Shown piece after piece: positions 33,137 through 41,791 of a stretch of 64,000 bases of DNA. Origin of the DNA: Nocardia mexicana NBRC 108244 (lineage in GTDB: Bacteria > Actinomycetota > Actinomycetes > Mycobacteriales > Mycobacteriaceae); assembly GCF_001613165.1 (NCBI RefSeq), contig NZ_BDBV01000079.1, positions 1-64,000 on the forward strand. The letters run 5' to 3'. The number at the start of each line of letters is the position of its first letter. The stretch's first letter is position 1. A model generated the notes under the pieces. The model had not been told where the DNA came from. It saw nothing but the letters and a program-made list of their open reading frames with translations, and searched no databases. The position numbers were made by a program, and so were the translations under genes.

Positions 33137-34831
33137 TCAAGCCAGCAGGTGGGTCGGGGTCGCCTGCGGACGTACCTTGTGCACGAAGTTTCGTCGCAGC
33201 CGGTGGTACGGCTCGTGCTCGCCGTAGAAGTTCTGGCGCATTTGCGCCAGTTCGTAATCCCGGTAGGCAGCCAGCGGCTTGGCGGCCTCGTCCGCGGCGC
33301 GGCGCTGCTTCTTCGCGACCAGTCGGTCCGCCAGTTCCGGCGCCGCGGCCAGGGCCTCGGCCTCCCCGCGTACCCGGCCCCAGAACTCGACCGGACCGCC
33401 GGAGACGACCCGGTCCACCAGCCCCAGCCGACCGGCGGCGCGGGCCCCGACCGGCATCGTCTCGCGGGTCAGGCGGTCGGCCTGTTCGGCGCCGACCCGG
33501 CGGGGCAGCGTGTAGGTCCAGTACTCCGATCCGTGCAGGCCCATCAGCCGGTAGTGCGGGTTCAGCACCGCCGACTCCCGGCACCAGACCTCGTCGGCCG
33601 CCAGCGCCAGCATCACGCCACCGGCGGCGGCATTACCGGCCACCGCGGCGATCACCAGCTTGTCGGTGGTGGTCAGGATGGCCTCGACCAGGTCATTCAT
33701 GGCATTGATGTTGTGCCAGGACTCCTCGGCCGGATCGTCGGCCGCCTCGATCACGTTCAGGTGGATGCCATTGGAGAAGAAGTCGCGGTCCGGGCCGAGC
33801 ACCAGCACGTCCACCGGGCGCTCGCACGCCTGCCGGTAGGCGGCCAGCAGGCGGCGGCACTGGCCGGTGCTCATCGCGCCGCCCGCGAACGCGAATTCCA
33901 GGTAGCCGACCTCGCCGTGCTCGCGGTAGCGCAGCTCCGACCAGGTGTCGCGGGAGGCCGCCTCGAACGGCGTGACCCCGACCTCCGGCACGCCGGCCAG
34001 CAGGTCGGGCCCGAGCGCGTCGGCGGCGGGCCGCTTGAACGTGACGGGGCCGCCGGGGGTGCGGCGCGGCCGCAGCTGCGGCAGCCACACCGCGCCGTCG
34101 ATGGTGGCCCGGCAGATCGCGCCGTCGCGGGTGGCGACGATCGTGCCCGGATAACCGCGCAGCCGGTCCTCGTTGTGGCCGCCGTGTACGAAGAACTCCC
34201 GCCCGAACAGCTCGTCCAGCACGCCGGGCTGGGAGTCGGCGGCCCGGAGCTTGCGCAGCACGGTGGCGGTGTCGTCGGCCGACCAGTCGATCCGGCGGTA
34301 CTGCTGGGAGTGGTAGGGGCGCAGCCGCCCGCGCACGTCGGGACGGTCGTAGTCGAGCGGCTCGGGCGTGAACCGGCCGTCGGCGAAGCGCTCGACCGCC
34401 AGCAGCACCGCGCGCACCGCCGCGTCCGAAACCTCGTTGCGGTACAGCTGGCTCTTGCCGTGCGGCCCGACCGCGAAGGGTTCGGAGGCCCAGATCGGGC
34501 CCGCGTCCATCTCGGCGACCGCCTGCAGCACCGTGACGCCCCACTCCGCCGCGCCCTCGCCGATCGCCCAGTCCAGGGAGGACGGGCCGCGGTCGCCCTT
34601 CGGCCCGGGATGCACGATCAGCACGGTGTGCTCGGACCAGATGTCCTCCGGAATCGCGGTGGTGAGCATCGGGGCGAGGATCAGGTCCGGTTCGAATTGG
34701 GCCACCCGCGCGCGCAGCAGATCGTCGCCCAGCGCCAACTCGACACCGACCCGGTGTCCTCGGTCCCGCAGTTCGGTGTGAATCCGCTGCGTGAGACTGT
34801 TGAATGCGCTGGCGACCAGCAGGATGCGCAC
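33137..34831 (-). CDS. HypX/HoxX-like protein (formyltransferase plus enoyl-CoA hydratase fusion)
   Basis: A 564-residue fusion. The N-terminal half resembles formyltransferases (VRILLVASAFNSLTQRI, HPGPKGDRGPSSLDWAI, GVTVLQAVAEMDAGPIW); the C-terminal half is a crotonase domain (VAGNAAAGGVMLALAADEV). HypX makes CO from formyl groups for O2-tolerant [NiFe]-hydrogenase maturation. No hydrogenase or hyp gene is in this window, so its partner must lie elsewhere, or it has another role. GTG at 34831 has TGGAGG upstream; the frame stays open upstream to 34942 but without a good site. Confidence 0.85.
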   Translation of the reverse strand: MRILLVASAFNSLTQRIHTELRDRGHRVGVELALGDDLLRARVAQFEPDLILAPMLTTAIPEDIWSEHTVLIVHPGPKGDRGPSSLDWAIGEGAAEWGVTVLQAVAEMDAGPIWASEPFAVGPHGKSQLYRNEVSDAAVRAVLLAVERFADGRFTPEPLDYDRPDVRGRLRPYHSQQYRRIDWSADDTATVLRKLRAADSQPGVLDELFGREFFVHGGHNEDRLRGYPGTIVATRDGAICRATIDGAVWLPQLRPRRTPGGPVTFKRPAADALGPDLLAGVPEVGVTPFEAASRDTWSELRYREHGEVGYLEFAFAGGAMSTGQCRRLLAAYRQACERPVDVLVLGPDRDFFSNGIHLNVIEAADDPAEESWHNINAMNDLVEAILTTTDKLVIAAVAGNAAAGGVMLALAADEVWCRESAVLNPHYRLMGLHGSEYWTYTLPRRVGAEQADRLTRETMPVGARAAGRLGLVDRVVSGGPVEFWGRVRGEAEALAAAPELADRLVAKKQRRAADEAAKPLAAYRDYELAQMRQNFYGEHEPYHRLRRNFVHKVRPQATPTHLLA

Positions 34832-35378
34832 GGTGTTTCCTCCATCAGGCAGTACTGCTAGGCGAACCGGGCGGCCGGTTCGGGTCAAGAACGTCCCCAA
34901 CGAAACTAGCGGTGTGCCAATTGCGATGCATCTCGGGCACACGCGGAGTTACCAGAACGTGTTTCACCTCCCGGAGTCCGGATCCCGCGACCACATTCGC
35001 CGCCCCGATCACGAGGCGTGCGGATATCGCGACGAGCAGGAAGAACGCTGTCGGACAACAACTCTCGACACAGCGATGCCGTCTCGCCGTAACAGCCCGC
35101 ACACACGATCCCGGACCGCGACAGCGTGCCGCCGAGGTTGCCGACCGGGCGTGGCGGCCCGCGGTGCACCAACTCTTCCCGCACCCCTGGCATGCGCTCG
35201 CACCCCTTGTAGGGGGCTGTAGTGAGTGCGGGAACAAGCAAGGGGTGCGGGACGGGCGGTTGCGGGAGGTGGGTCGGGAGGTGCGGCATCGGGCGGGGGC
35301 GCGGAGATCCGGGGTGGTCGAGTCGGCGGGAATCGGTCGTGGCGGAATGGGGTCTTTCGGGTCGGGGTTGGCGGGGGA
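34832..35378. other. 547-bp intergenic region with long palindrome B
   Basis: I see no credible gene here. The main feature is the imperfect palindrome at 35177-35252. The region also contains the promoters of the divergent HypX-like and LLM genes. Confidence 0.6.
35177..35252. repeat. Long palindrome B, same family as the one at 26.9 kb
   Basis: Arms at 35177-35203 and 35226-35252 pair at 22 of 27 positions around a 22-nt loop that itself contains a CCCC/GGGG hairpin. The right arm begins GTGCGGGAACAAGCAAGGGG, nearly the same as in palindromes A and C. Confidence 0.8.
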
Positions 35379-36317
35379 GTGAGCCTTGGAATCGCGCTGT
35401 CGCCTGCCCCGCTCGATGCCTCCGAGAACGCCGTGGACGCGGCCGTCGCCGTCGGGAGGGAGATCTCCGCGGCCGGGCTGGGTTCGCTGTGGTTCGGTCA
35501 GCTGTTCTCGCACGACACCGTGACGCTGTCGGCGGTGGTGGGGCACGAGGTTCCGGGGCTCGAGGTGGGGACGTCCGCGGTGCCGATCCCGGCGCGGCAC
35601 CCGCTGCTGATCGCGAGCGCGGCGCAGACCGCGCAGGCCGCGGCGCGGGGACGGTTCACGCTCGGACTGGGCCTGGGCGCGGCACAGTTCACCGAGCCGG
35701 TGTTCGGCGTCGGCTTCGATCGGCCGATCGCCCGGCTGCGCGAGTTCCTCACCGTGCTGAACGACGTATTCGACACGGGCACAACCGAATTCCGGGGTGA
35801 GACGGTGACCGCGGTGACCCCGATGCCCGCGACGGTGGCGGGCGCCGAGCCGCGGCCGCAGGTGCTGGTCGCCGCGATGGGGCCGCAGGCGCTACGTGCC
35901 ACCGGCGAGCTGGCCGACGGCACCCTGCCGTTCCTCGTCGGTCCGCGCGCGCTGGGCGAGCACGTCGTGGCGCCGATCGTCCGGGCCGCCGAGCGGGCGG
36001 GTCGTGCCCGGCCGCGCATCGTCGCCCTGGTGCCCGGCGTCGTCACCGCCGATGTGGACCGGGCGCGCGAGGCGGCCGCGAAGGAGACCGCGTTCTACGA
36101 CGGCATCCCGTCCTACGCCCGGATGAGCGAGCTGTCCGGGGTGTCCCGGGCTGCCGACCTGGTGGTGATCGGTGACGAGGAGACCGTCGCGGCCCGCGTC
36201 GAGGAGTACTTCGCCGCCGGTGCGACGGATGTGGTGTTCTCCCAGACCGATCTGACCACCCCGGAGGATCAGCGCCGGACCTGGCGGCTGCTCGGCGAGC
36301 TGAACCGCGCTCGCTGA
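35379..36317 (+). CDS. LLM-class (F420/flavin-dependent) oxidoreductase
   Basis: A 312-residue TIM-barrel luciferase-like protein. Features: SLGIALSPAPLDASEN at the start, SLWFGQLFSHD, TSAVPIPARHPLLIASAAQT, RGRFTLGLGLGAAQF, and RPQVLVAAMGPQALRATGELADG. Mycolata use such proteins with cofactor F420; coenzyme choice is inference. GTG at 35379 directly follows GGGGGA; earlier in-frame starts would run through palindrome B and give a low-complexity N-terminus. Substrate unknown. Confidence 0.85.
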   Translation: MSLGIALSPAPLDASENAVDAAVAVGREISAAGLGSLWFGQLFSHDTVTLSAVVGHEVPGLEVGTSAVPIPARHPLLIASAAQTAQAAARGRFTLGLGLGAAQFTEPVFGVGFDRPIARLREFLTVLNDVFDTGTTEFRGETVTAVTPMPATVAGAEPRPQVLVAAMGPQALRATGELADGTLPFLVGPRALGEHVVAPIVRAAERAGRARPRIVALVPGVVTADVDRAREAAAKETAFYDGIPSYARMSELSGVSRAADLVVIGDEETVAARVEEYFAAGATDVVFSQTDLTTPEDQRRTWRLLGELNRAR

Positions 36318-36346
36318 GTGCCGTCACATCGGCTCGCTGACCCTCG

Positions 36347-36871
36347 TCAGATCAGGTTGTCCTCGCTGCAGGACGCGGGCGTGCGCCAGGTCGGCTCCGG
36401 GCGGGCGGCGTCGGAATCGAAGCGCCACTGCGAGATCGGCGCGGCGGCCTTCCAGAACGGCCTGCCGTCCCGCGCGCGGACTACCTGATACACGTCCTCG
36501 GTGCCGGGGATCAGCTGGCTGCCGACGCAGTAGTCGTTGTAGCTGGTGCCGGGCTGCCGGGCGCCGGGGCTGAACCGCCCGGCGGGGTCGGTGCGGGAGC
36601 CGGGCGCCGCGACGGTGTCGGGCCGATCGGTCGGCGGCCCGCCGAACCAGTACGCACCGAGATCGTCTGTGCCGCAGACATAATCGCGGCCACCCGCGAC
36701 GACGGTCGTTCCCGTCGGGTGAGCGGCGCCGTCCCAGAGGCAGACCGCGGCGGGCCGGGTCCCCGAGGTCCTGACGTCCGCGTCGGCGACCCCGGCGCCG
36801 AGGCCCAGACCCCCTGCCGTCATCGCCGCGATCGCGGACAGGGTGAGGGTTACGCGAGGAACTCGTGCCAT
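36347..36871 (-). CDS. Secreted hypothetical protein
   Basis: A 174-residue protein with a signal peptide (TLTLSAIAAMTAGGLGLGAGVADA, cleavage near residue 32) and four cysteines in the mature part (VCLWD, YVCGTD, DYCVGS, ASCSED) that could form two disulfides. No known domain recognised. ATG at 36871 is preceded by AAAGAGG; a start at 36904 is less likely. The palindrome at 36902-36933 lies just upstream of it. Confidence 0.7.
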   Translation of the reverse strand: MARVPRVTLTLSAIAAMTAGGLGLGAGVADADVRTSGTRPAAVCLWDGAAHPTGTTVVAGGRDYVCGTDDLGAYWFGGPPTDRPDTVAAPGSRTDPAGRFSPGARQPGTSYNDYCVGSQLIPGTEDVYQVVRARDGRPFWKAAAPISQWRFDSDAARPEPTWRTPASCSEDNLI

Positions 36872-36901
36872 GGGACTCGCCTCTTTCTGCTCACCATTGA
36901 G

Positions 36902-36933
36902 CATCTACTATCTACGTACGTAAATAGTAGATG
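36902..36933. promoter_or_regulatory. Nested palindromes, candidate operator
   Basis: Arms CATCTACTAT and ATAGTAGATG (10 bp, perfect) flank a 12-nt loop that contains the palindrome TACGTACGTA (36913-36922). It lies 31 bp upstream of the secreted-protein start. The form suits a TetR-type site. The regulator is unknown. Confidence 0.6.
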
Positions 36934-36964
36934 GCCATCGTCCCTGCTCGCCATGTCGCGAACG

Positions 36965-38068
36965 TCACCGAGACATCCTCGGGGCCGGCTCCAGCACGAC
37001 CTTCCCGGCCTCGGGCGCCACGAACGGCAGGAGCCGCTCGGCCTCGGCCCGCACCGCGGCCTCGTCGTCGGCGGTCAGTGGGTGCCACGGCGTGACGCGC
37101 AGCGTCGAACCCTCCAGATCCCAACGGCCGTGGACGAATCCGTCGACCAGGTACATCGGCACACCGGCCGAGGCCTCCTTGCTGATCCGGTTGCGGTCCT
37201 CGTCGCTGATGATCCGGCGGCGATCCTTGTGGCCGAGCAGCGCATTGTCGAAGGCGGGCAGGAACCGCACCGGCACCGGCAGATCCGGATCGGCGAGCGG
37301 GGCGTCCGGGAGGTCGAACAGCTCCCGGCCGGAATCATCGCGGAGCGACCGCAGCCGCGGCCGCAGGCGCTCCACCACCTCCGCCAGGCGGGTGACGCCC
37401 GCCCAGGCCTGCACGTCGGCGACGCTCGCGGGGCCGAACGCCGCGAGATAGCGCAGCACCATCGTCTCCGGCTGCGGCAGGGATTCCATCGGTTCGCCGA
37501 TCCACTCCTCGGCCAGGGCGACCGACACGTAGCGCGTCCGCCACCCGCCCCAGTCGCCCGAATCTCCCACGTGCACAAGCGGAATCATCAGCCCGACGGA
37601 TTGCGCGAGGCGTCCCGGATGCCGCTGCGGGAACCGCTCGGCCAGCAATCGGCCCAATTCGCGTCGGGTCGGGGTGGTCCCGGTCAGCAGTTCCCGGCCG
37701 GTCGCGGCGAGTTCGCCGAGATCCATGCCCGCGATCTCGTCGGAGAAGTAGGGCGCCCGCAGCATCGATTCGACGTACGGCTGCATCGTCGGGTGCAGCC
37801 AGCGGAAATCCGCGGCCGTGGACAGGTGCACGGTCCGGCGAATCATGGTGGAGCGCACCACCTTCCGGTCCCGCAGCAGGGATTCCAGCTCCTCGTGCCG
37901 GAATCCGGCGAGCCGCGCCCACAGGCCCACGTACGGCCAGTTCGGCTCCTGCCCCTGGACGGCCACCAGATGCCGGACCAGATCGACTGCGGGCATCGAG
38001 ACCCGTTCGGTCAGTAGCTGCCGCCGCAGCAGGGTCCGGTTCAGGGTGCGCAGCGAGAGTTCGGTCAT
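36965..38068 (-). CDS. AlkZ/YcaQ-like winged-helix DNA-binding protein
   Basis: A 367-residue HTH_42-family protein, the group that includes DNA glycosylases AlkZ and YcaQ which excise alkylated or crosslinked bases. Signature residues: HLVAVQGQEPNWPYVGL contains the QxQ-type catalytic motif; VVRSTMIRRTVHLSTAADF and FLPAFDNALLGHKDR follow. AlkZ-type enzymes guard producers against DNA-alkylating natural products, while YcaQ homologues are widespread. Start at the ATG at 38068. Divergent from the deaminase across 87 bp containing a dyad. Confidence 0.8.
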   Translation of the reverse strand: MTELSLRTLNRTLLRRQLLTERVSMPAVDLVRHLVAVQGQEPNWPYVGLWARLAGFRHEELESLLRDRKVVRSTMIRRTVHLSTAADFRWLHPTMQPYVESMLRAPYFSDEIAGMDLGELAATGRELLTGTTPTRRELGRLLAERFPQRHPGRLAQSVGLMIPLVHVGDSGDWGGWRTRYVSVALAEEWIGEPMESLPQPETMVLRYLAAFGPASVADVQAWAGVTRLAEVVERLRPRLRSLRDDSGRELFDLPDAPLADPDLPVPVRFLPAFDNALLGHKDRRRIISDEDRNRISKEASAGVPMYLVDGFVHGRWDLEGSTLRVTPWHPLTADDEAAVRAEAERLLPFVAPEAGKVVLEPAPRMSR

Positions 38069-38089
38069 GAGCCCATCCTGACCGGCATA

Positions 38090-38108
38090 TAGGACAGATT
38101 CGGTCCTA
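38090..38108. promoter_or_regulatory. Inverted repeat between AlkZ-like and deaminase genes
   Basis: TAGGAC and GTCCTA flank a 7-nt spacer, with further symmetric ATA/TAT outside. It lies in the shared divergent promoter region. No adjacent regulator gene is obvious. Confidence 0.45.
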
Positions 38109-38155
38109 CGTATCGATGTGCGACGAATTCCGGGACGGTGGGCGATCATGGAGAC

Positions 38156-39196
38156 ATGCCCAGTGATCTAGCGGAGTTCGTGCGCGGCCTGCCCAAGGCG
38201 GAACTGCACCTGCACCTGGAGGGCACGCTGGAACCGGAGTTGAAGTTCCGGCTGGCCCGCCGCAACGGCATCGAATTGCCGGAACACACGGTGGAGGAGG
38301 TGCGGCAGACCTACGACTTCCACGACCTCACCTCCTTCCTGCAGGTCTACTACCCGGCCATGCGGGTCCTGCAGCAGGCGCCGGACTTTCACGATCTGGC
38401 CTACGAGTACCTGCGCCGGGCCCACGCCCAGGGCGTGCGCCACGTGGAGATGTTCTTCGACCCGCAGGCCCACACCGGCCGCGGTGTGCCCTTCGGCACC
38501 GTGATCGGCGGGTACCGCTCGGCGATCGTGCGCGCCCGCCGCGAGTTCGGGATCTCCGCCGAGCTCATTCTGTGCTTCCTGCGCGACTATTCGGCCGAGT
38601 ACGCGATGGCGACGCTGCTGGAGGCGCTGCCGTACCGCGACTGGATCATCGGCGTCGGCCTCGATTCCGACGAGCGCGGCAATCCGCCGAGCAAGTTCGC
38701 GGCCGTCTTCGACCGCGCCCGCCGCGAGGGCTTCCTGCTGACCATGCACTGCGATATCGACCAGCAGAACTCGGTCGAGCACATCCGTCAGGCGCTGGAG
38801 GACATCGGCGTCGACCGCCTCGACCACGGCACCAATATCGTCGAGGACGACCGGCTGGTCGAGTTGGCCGAGTCCCGGGGCGTCGCGTTCACCTGCTGCC
38901 CGGTCTCCAACTCCTTCGTCACCACGCAGATGAAGGCGGCCGAGATCACCGGTCTGCTGGAGCGCGGCCTGCTCGTCACCGTGAACAGCGACGACCCCGC
39001 CTACTTCGGCGCCTACGCCGCCGACAACTACCTGGCGCTGGCCGAGCACGCCGGGCTCACCACCGACCGCCTGGCGGAACTGGCGCGAAATTCCTTCCGG
39101 GCCTCGTGGATTACGGAGACGCGGCGGGACGGATACCTGGCCGAGATCGACGCGTATGTCGCGGGTACGGCCCGGATTGATTCTGTGCCAGGGTGA
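38156..39196 (+). CDS. Adenine/adenosine deaminase-family protein
   Basis: A 346-residue amidohydrolase. Zinc-site histidines are in AELHLHLEG (His18, His20); FFDPQAHTGRG and GVGLDSDERGNPPSKF follow; VNSDDPAYFG holds the zinc-binding aspartate. It most resembles the adenine-deaminase branch. However, the usual HAGE motif with catalytic Glu is replaced by MHCDIDQ (His198, Cys199, Asp200). The same spot is variable in deaminases acting on N6-substituted adenines as far as I recall, so substrate may differ from adenosine. ATG at 38156 is close to GGAG; a GTG at 38138 is possible. Confidence 0.85.
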   Translation: MPSDLAEFVRGLPKAELHLHLEGTLEPELKFRLARRNGIELPEHTVEEVRQTYDFHDLTSFLQVYYPAMRVLQQAPDFHDLAYEYLRRAHAQGVRHVEMFFDPQAHTGRGVPFGTVIGGYRSAIVRARREFGISAELILCFLRDYSAEYAMATLLEALPYRDWIIGVGLDSDERGNPPSKFAAVFDRARREGFLLTMHCDIDQQNSVEHIRQALEDIGVDRLDHGTNIVEDDRLVELAESRGVAFTCCPVSNSFVTTQMKAAEITGLLERGLLVTVNSDDPAYFGAYAADNYLALAEHAGLTTDRLAELARNSFRASWITETRRDGYLAEIDAYVAGTARIDSVPG

Positions 39197-39225
39197 TTCC
39201 CGCAGCGTCGGTTCGTCCGGGCGGG

Positions 39226-40398
39226 CTACGGACGGCCCGGCGGGAGAATCCGGCGCACGAACGGTATCGAGTCCGCGAGGGACGGCTGCAGGGTGCCGCT
39301 GTGATCGGCCGGGTACGTGCGCAGGGTGAGGGCCTGGTTGTTCGCCCGCATCAGCCCCGCGACGGCGAGGGTGCCGGGTGCGGGGGACTGCGTGTCGAAC
39401 CAGCCCTGCCCGATGAACACCGGCCGGTCGTAGCCGGTGACCGGAATCCCCATGTGCTCGTTCAGCAGCCTGGGCGCATCGGGTAGGGCGGCCAAGGGTT
39501 TCGCGAACATGTCTCCGAGAACGACAGGCGCCGCGGCGAATTCGGCGGCCAGCTCGGACTCGCAGACCTGCTCGGCATGGTTCACCCAGAAGCGGCCCGC
39601 ATCGGTCAGGTAGGAGTCGATGTCCAACTGCGGGAAGGAGGTTCGCAGACCGGACAGCGAATACAGCGCGAGGGCCGTGGTATCCGCCGGGACCGGCACC
39701 GGCGGGACGTGCGGCCCCAGCGCCAGCACCGCGTTCTCCAGCAGGCCCGGCACGCCGGTGGCGACGGCGCCGCGGTAGTCGGTCTCGGTGCCGCGGCGGG
39801 TGGCCTCGCGGGCCGCCCACAGGGCCGCGGCGCCGCCCTGCGACTGGCCGACCACGACCCAGCGGTTCGACAGCACGCCGGGGAACGCCCGCACCGCCGC
39901 GGTGGCGGCGTCGACGACGCTGTGGGCCGCGACGAGCCCGTTGTCCTTCGGGTGTGGGCCGGGCGTGCCCAGGCCCACGTAATCGGTGGCGACGATCGCG
40001 TACCCCTGGCGCAGCCAGGCGTCGAGGTAGCCCCAATCCCGTTCGCGCAGAGCGGGTCCCGCGATGCTGTAGGCGCAGTGGTCGGCGAGGCCGACGGTGC
40101 CGTGCGCCCAGACGACCATCGGCCATCCGCCGGCGGGCGGCTCCCCGGGCGGGAGGTACACGGCGGCGCTGTTCAGCGCGGGCCGCTCACCCGCACCCGT
40201 GGACCAGTGCACCAGGCGCCGGGCGTCACCGGATCCGGGCAGCGTGGCCTCCGGCGCGAGCTCCGTGACCGATACCAATTGCCCTGGGCTGCCGGATGTC
40301 TCGGCGGTGGCGACCGGTGCGGCCGCCAGCGTCGCGAGGACCGCGGTCAGTGCGGACACACAGAGTGCGACGAGTGCGCGAAGGTGCGTCGGGGCCAC
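39226..40398 (-). CDS. Secreted lipase (LIP family) / esterase
   Basis: A 390-residue secreted alpha/beta-hydrolase. Signal peptide (LRALVALCVSALTAVLATLA, cleavage after AETA-like site near residue 33). Catalytic motif GQSQG in VVVGQSQGGAAALW, oxyanion region MVVWAHGTVGLADHCA, and the late histidine in PADHSGTLQPS. It resembles secretory lipases and long-chain ester hydrolases of Nocardia. GTG at 40398 is taken as the start because any earlier one would overlap the next gene; it has only a weak ribosome-binding site. May be in one transcript with the upstream secreted-protein gene. Confidence 0.82.
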   Translation of the reverse strand: MAPTHLRALVALCVSALTAVLATLAAAPVATAETSGSPGQLVSVTELAPEATLPGSGDARRLVHWSTGAGERPALNSAAVYLPPGEPPAGGWPMVVWAHGTVGLADHCAYSIAGPALRERDWGYLDAWLRQGYAIVATDYVGLGTPGPHPKDNGLVAAHSVVDAATAAVRAFPGVLSNRWVVVGQSQGGAAALWAAREATRRGTETDYRGAVATGVPGLLENAVLALGPHVPPVPVPADTTALALYSLSGLRTSFPQLDIDSYLTDAGRFWVNHAEQVCESELAAEFAAAPVVLGDMFAKPLAALPDAPRLLNEHMGIPVTGYDRPVFIGQGWFDTQSPAPGTLAVAGLMRANNQALTLRTYPADHSGTLQPSLADSIPFVRRILPPGRP

Positions 40399-40471
40399 CT
40401 CGAACAGGGTAGCCGCCGCATACTCGCGCGAAGGCGCCCGACCCGAGGGCCGGGCGCCGCTGTCGGGCGTA

Positions 40472-41095
40472 TCAGTTGTAGACGGCGCCGAAGGACGGAA
40501 CCGAGACGGTGCCCAATTGATACTGGTAGCCATCGGGATTCGCGTCGCTCACCGGCACGGACCAGCGGTGCCACAGCGTGCCGTAGACCGCGGCCACGAC
40601 CGGGCCGGGGCCGGGATCCAGGACCGCGGTGCGGATGGTGGTGTCCACGGGAACGTCGTTGTGCTCGATGAGCACATTGGTTCCGCTGCGGAAGTTGGCG
40701 AGGTTGATCCACACCACCTCGAGTTTCGCGCCGCTCTGATTCGGCGCGATGGTGCCGGGTCCGCCGAAGAACCCGAACCGGAATCCGTCCAGGCCCAGCG
40801 CGATTCCCGAACCGTAGACGCCGGGCCCGCCGCCGCGGCCGATATCGGACTGCGCCGGAATCTGGAACGGCTGTGCGGGCAGTGCCACGTCGACGGCGCC
40901 CGGTGACGAGGCGATCAAGCGGTCCACGGCCTGTTCGGCGGCGGGGTTGCCGGCGGCGGCGGTCCGCAGGTGCTGCACGGCGCTCGTCCACTCGAGCGCC
41001 GGATCCGCGGCGGCGGGGCCACTCGCCAGACCGGCCATGACCAGCCCGGCGGCGGCCGTCACGGCCAAACGGTGGGTGAAGCGGGATCTACGCAT
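40472..41095 (-). CDS. Secreted hypothetical protein
   Basis: A 207-residue protein with a signal peptide (LAVTAAAGLVMAGLASGPAA, cleavage ADP near 29) and a mature part rich in Gly, Pro and beta-branched residues. It resembles actinomycete secreted proteins of unknown function; the repeats GPGVYGSG, GFRFGFFGGPG are visible. ATG at 41095 follows GAGGAGATT. Possible co-transcription with the lipase gene 73 bp downstream. The palindrome at 41261-41280 is upstream. Confidence 0.7.
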   Translation of the reverse strand: MRRSRFTHRLAVTAAAGLVMAGLASGPAAADPALEWTSAVQHLRTAAAGNPAAEQAVDRLIASSPGAVDVALPAQPFQIPAQSDIGRGGGPGVYGSGIALGLDGFRFGFFGGPGTIAPNQSGAKLEVVWINLANFRSGTNVLIEHNDVPVDTTIRTAVLDPGPGPVVAAVYGTLWHRWSVPVSDANPDGYQYQLGTVSVPSFGAVYN

Positions 41096-41260
41096 AATCG
41101 AATCTCCTCGGATTGTGCTGTACCGCATGGATATCGGATGCGGCGCGGACGGAGTGCGATGCGAACGCGCCGACCCCATCCGTGCCTCGGCATACCCGAT
41201 TCACGCATACAAGCACCTCTCCGCCCGCTTTGGTCACCGACTCGCCGTGGACCCGGCAGG

Positions 41261-41280
41261 TAGTGCACGGTTGTGCACTA
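41261..41280. promoter_or_regulatory. Perfect palindromic operator, site 1
   Basis: TAGTGCACGGTTGTGCACTA: 8-bp perfect arms with a 4-nt spacer. It lies between the genes starting at 41095 and ending at 41295. A second near copy is at 41649-41668. Form typical of TetR-type sites. Confidence 0.65.
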
Positions 41281-41294
41281 GGGAGATAGCGTTA

Positions 41295-41624
41295 TCAGAT
41301 GCGTCTGCCGACCGCGTACTCGACGCGCGAATAAGCCTCGGCCACCCGGCTTCTCACATCGCGGGGCCGTCCGCCGCGGCGCCGGTCGGTCCGTGCGCGC
41401 AGTGCGCCCAGGGCCAGTGCCGCGATCTCTTCGTTCAGTTCGCGCAGCTCCCCTTCGACATCCACCGCCGCCCGGCGCGCCGAGCGATTCGCCCGCCGGA
41501 GGCGAACCGCCGTGGCCGCCTTCACCTCACGCGCGAATTCCGAGGCCCAATCCACCTCCTCGGCCACCGCCCGCGAGCAGCGACGCGTCAGATCCGACCA
41601 GACCTCGGTCCCCTGTCGACTCAT
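41295..41624 (-). CDS. Small hypothetical helical protein
   Basis: A 109-residue charged, largely helical protein with an amphipathic stretch WASEFAREVKAATAVRLRRA and ELRELNEEIAALALGALR, likely coiled-coil. No known domain. The ATG at 41624 is chosen because TGGAGCGTGGAG directly precedes it; a longer frame from 41672 would run through the palindrome at 41649-41668, so that site more probably lies in the promoter. Confidence 0.55.
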   Translation of the reverse strand: MSRQGTEVWSDLTRRCSRAVAEEVDWASEFAREVKAATAVRLRRANRSARRAAVDVEGELRELNEEIAALALGALRARTDRRRGGRPRDVRSRVAEAYSRVEYAVGRRI

Positions 41625-41648
41625 CTCCACGCTCCAGTCGATCGAAAT

Positions 41649-41668
41649 TAGTGCACGACTGTTCACTG
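41649..41668. promoter_or_regulatory. Palindromic operator, site 2 (near copy of site 1)
   Basis: TAGTGCACGACTGTTCACTG preserves TAGTGCAC-N4-GTnCACT of the perfect site at 41261-41280, with two changes in the right arm. It lies 25 bp upstream of the small-protein start at 41624. Confidence 0.55.
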
Positions 41669-41791
41669 ACATTGCAAAGAGTATCCGTACTTCCGGTCAC
41701 AGGCAATGGCCGACCGTGCCGATGATTGCGGAGTGGACGAGCGGGTAGCCGCAGACCGTGGCCGCGGCGCCGCAGCCAGGAAGGAGGGGCT

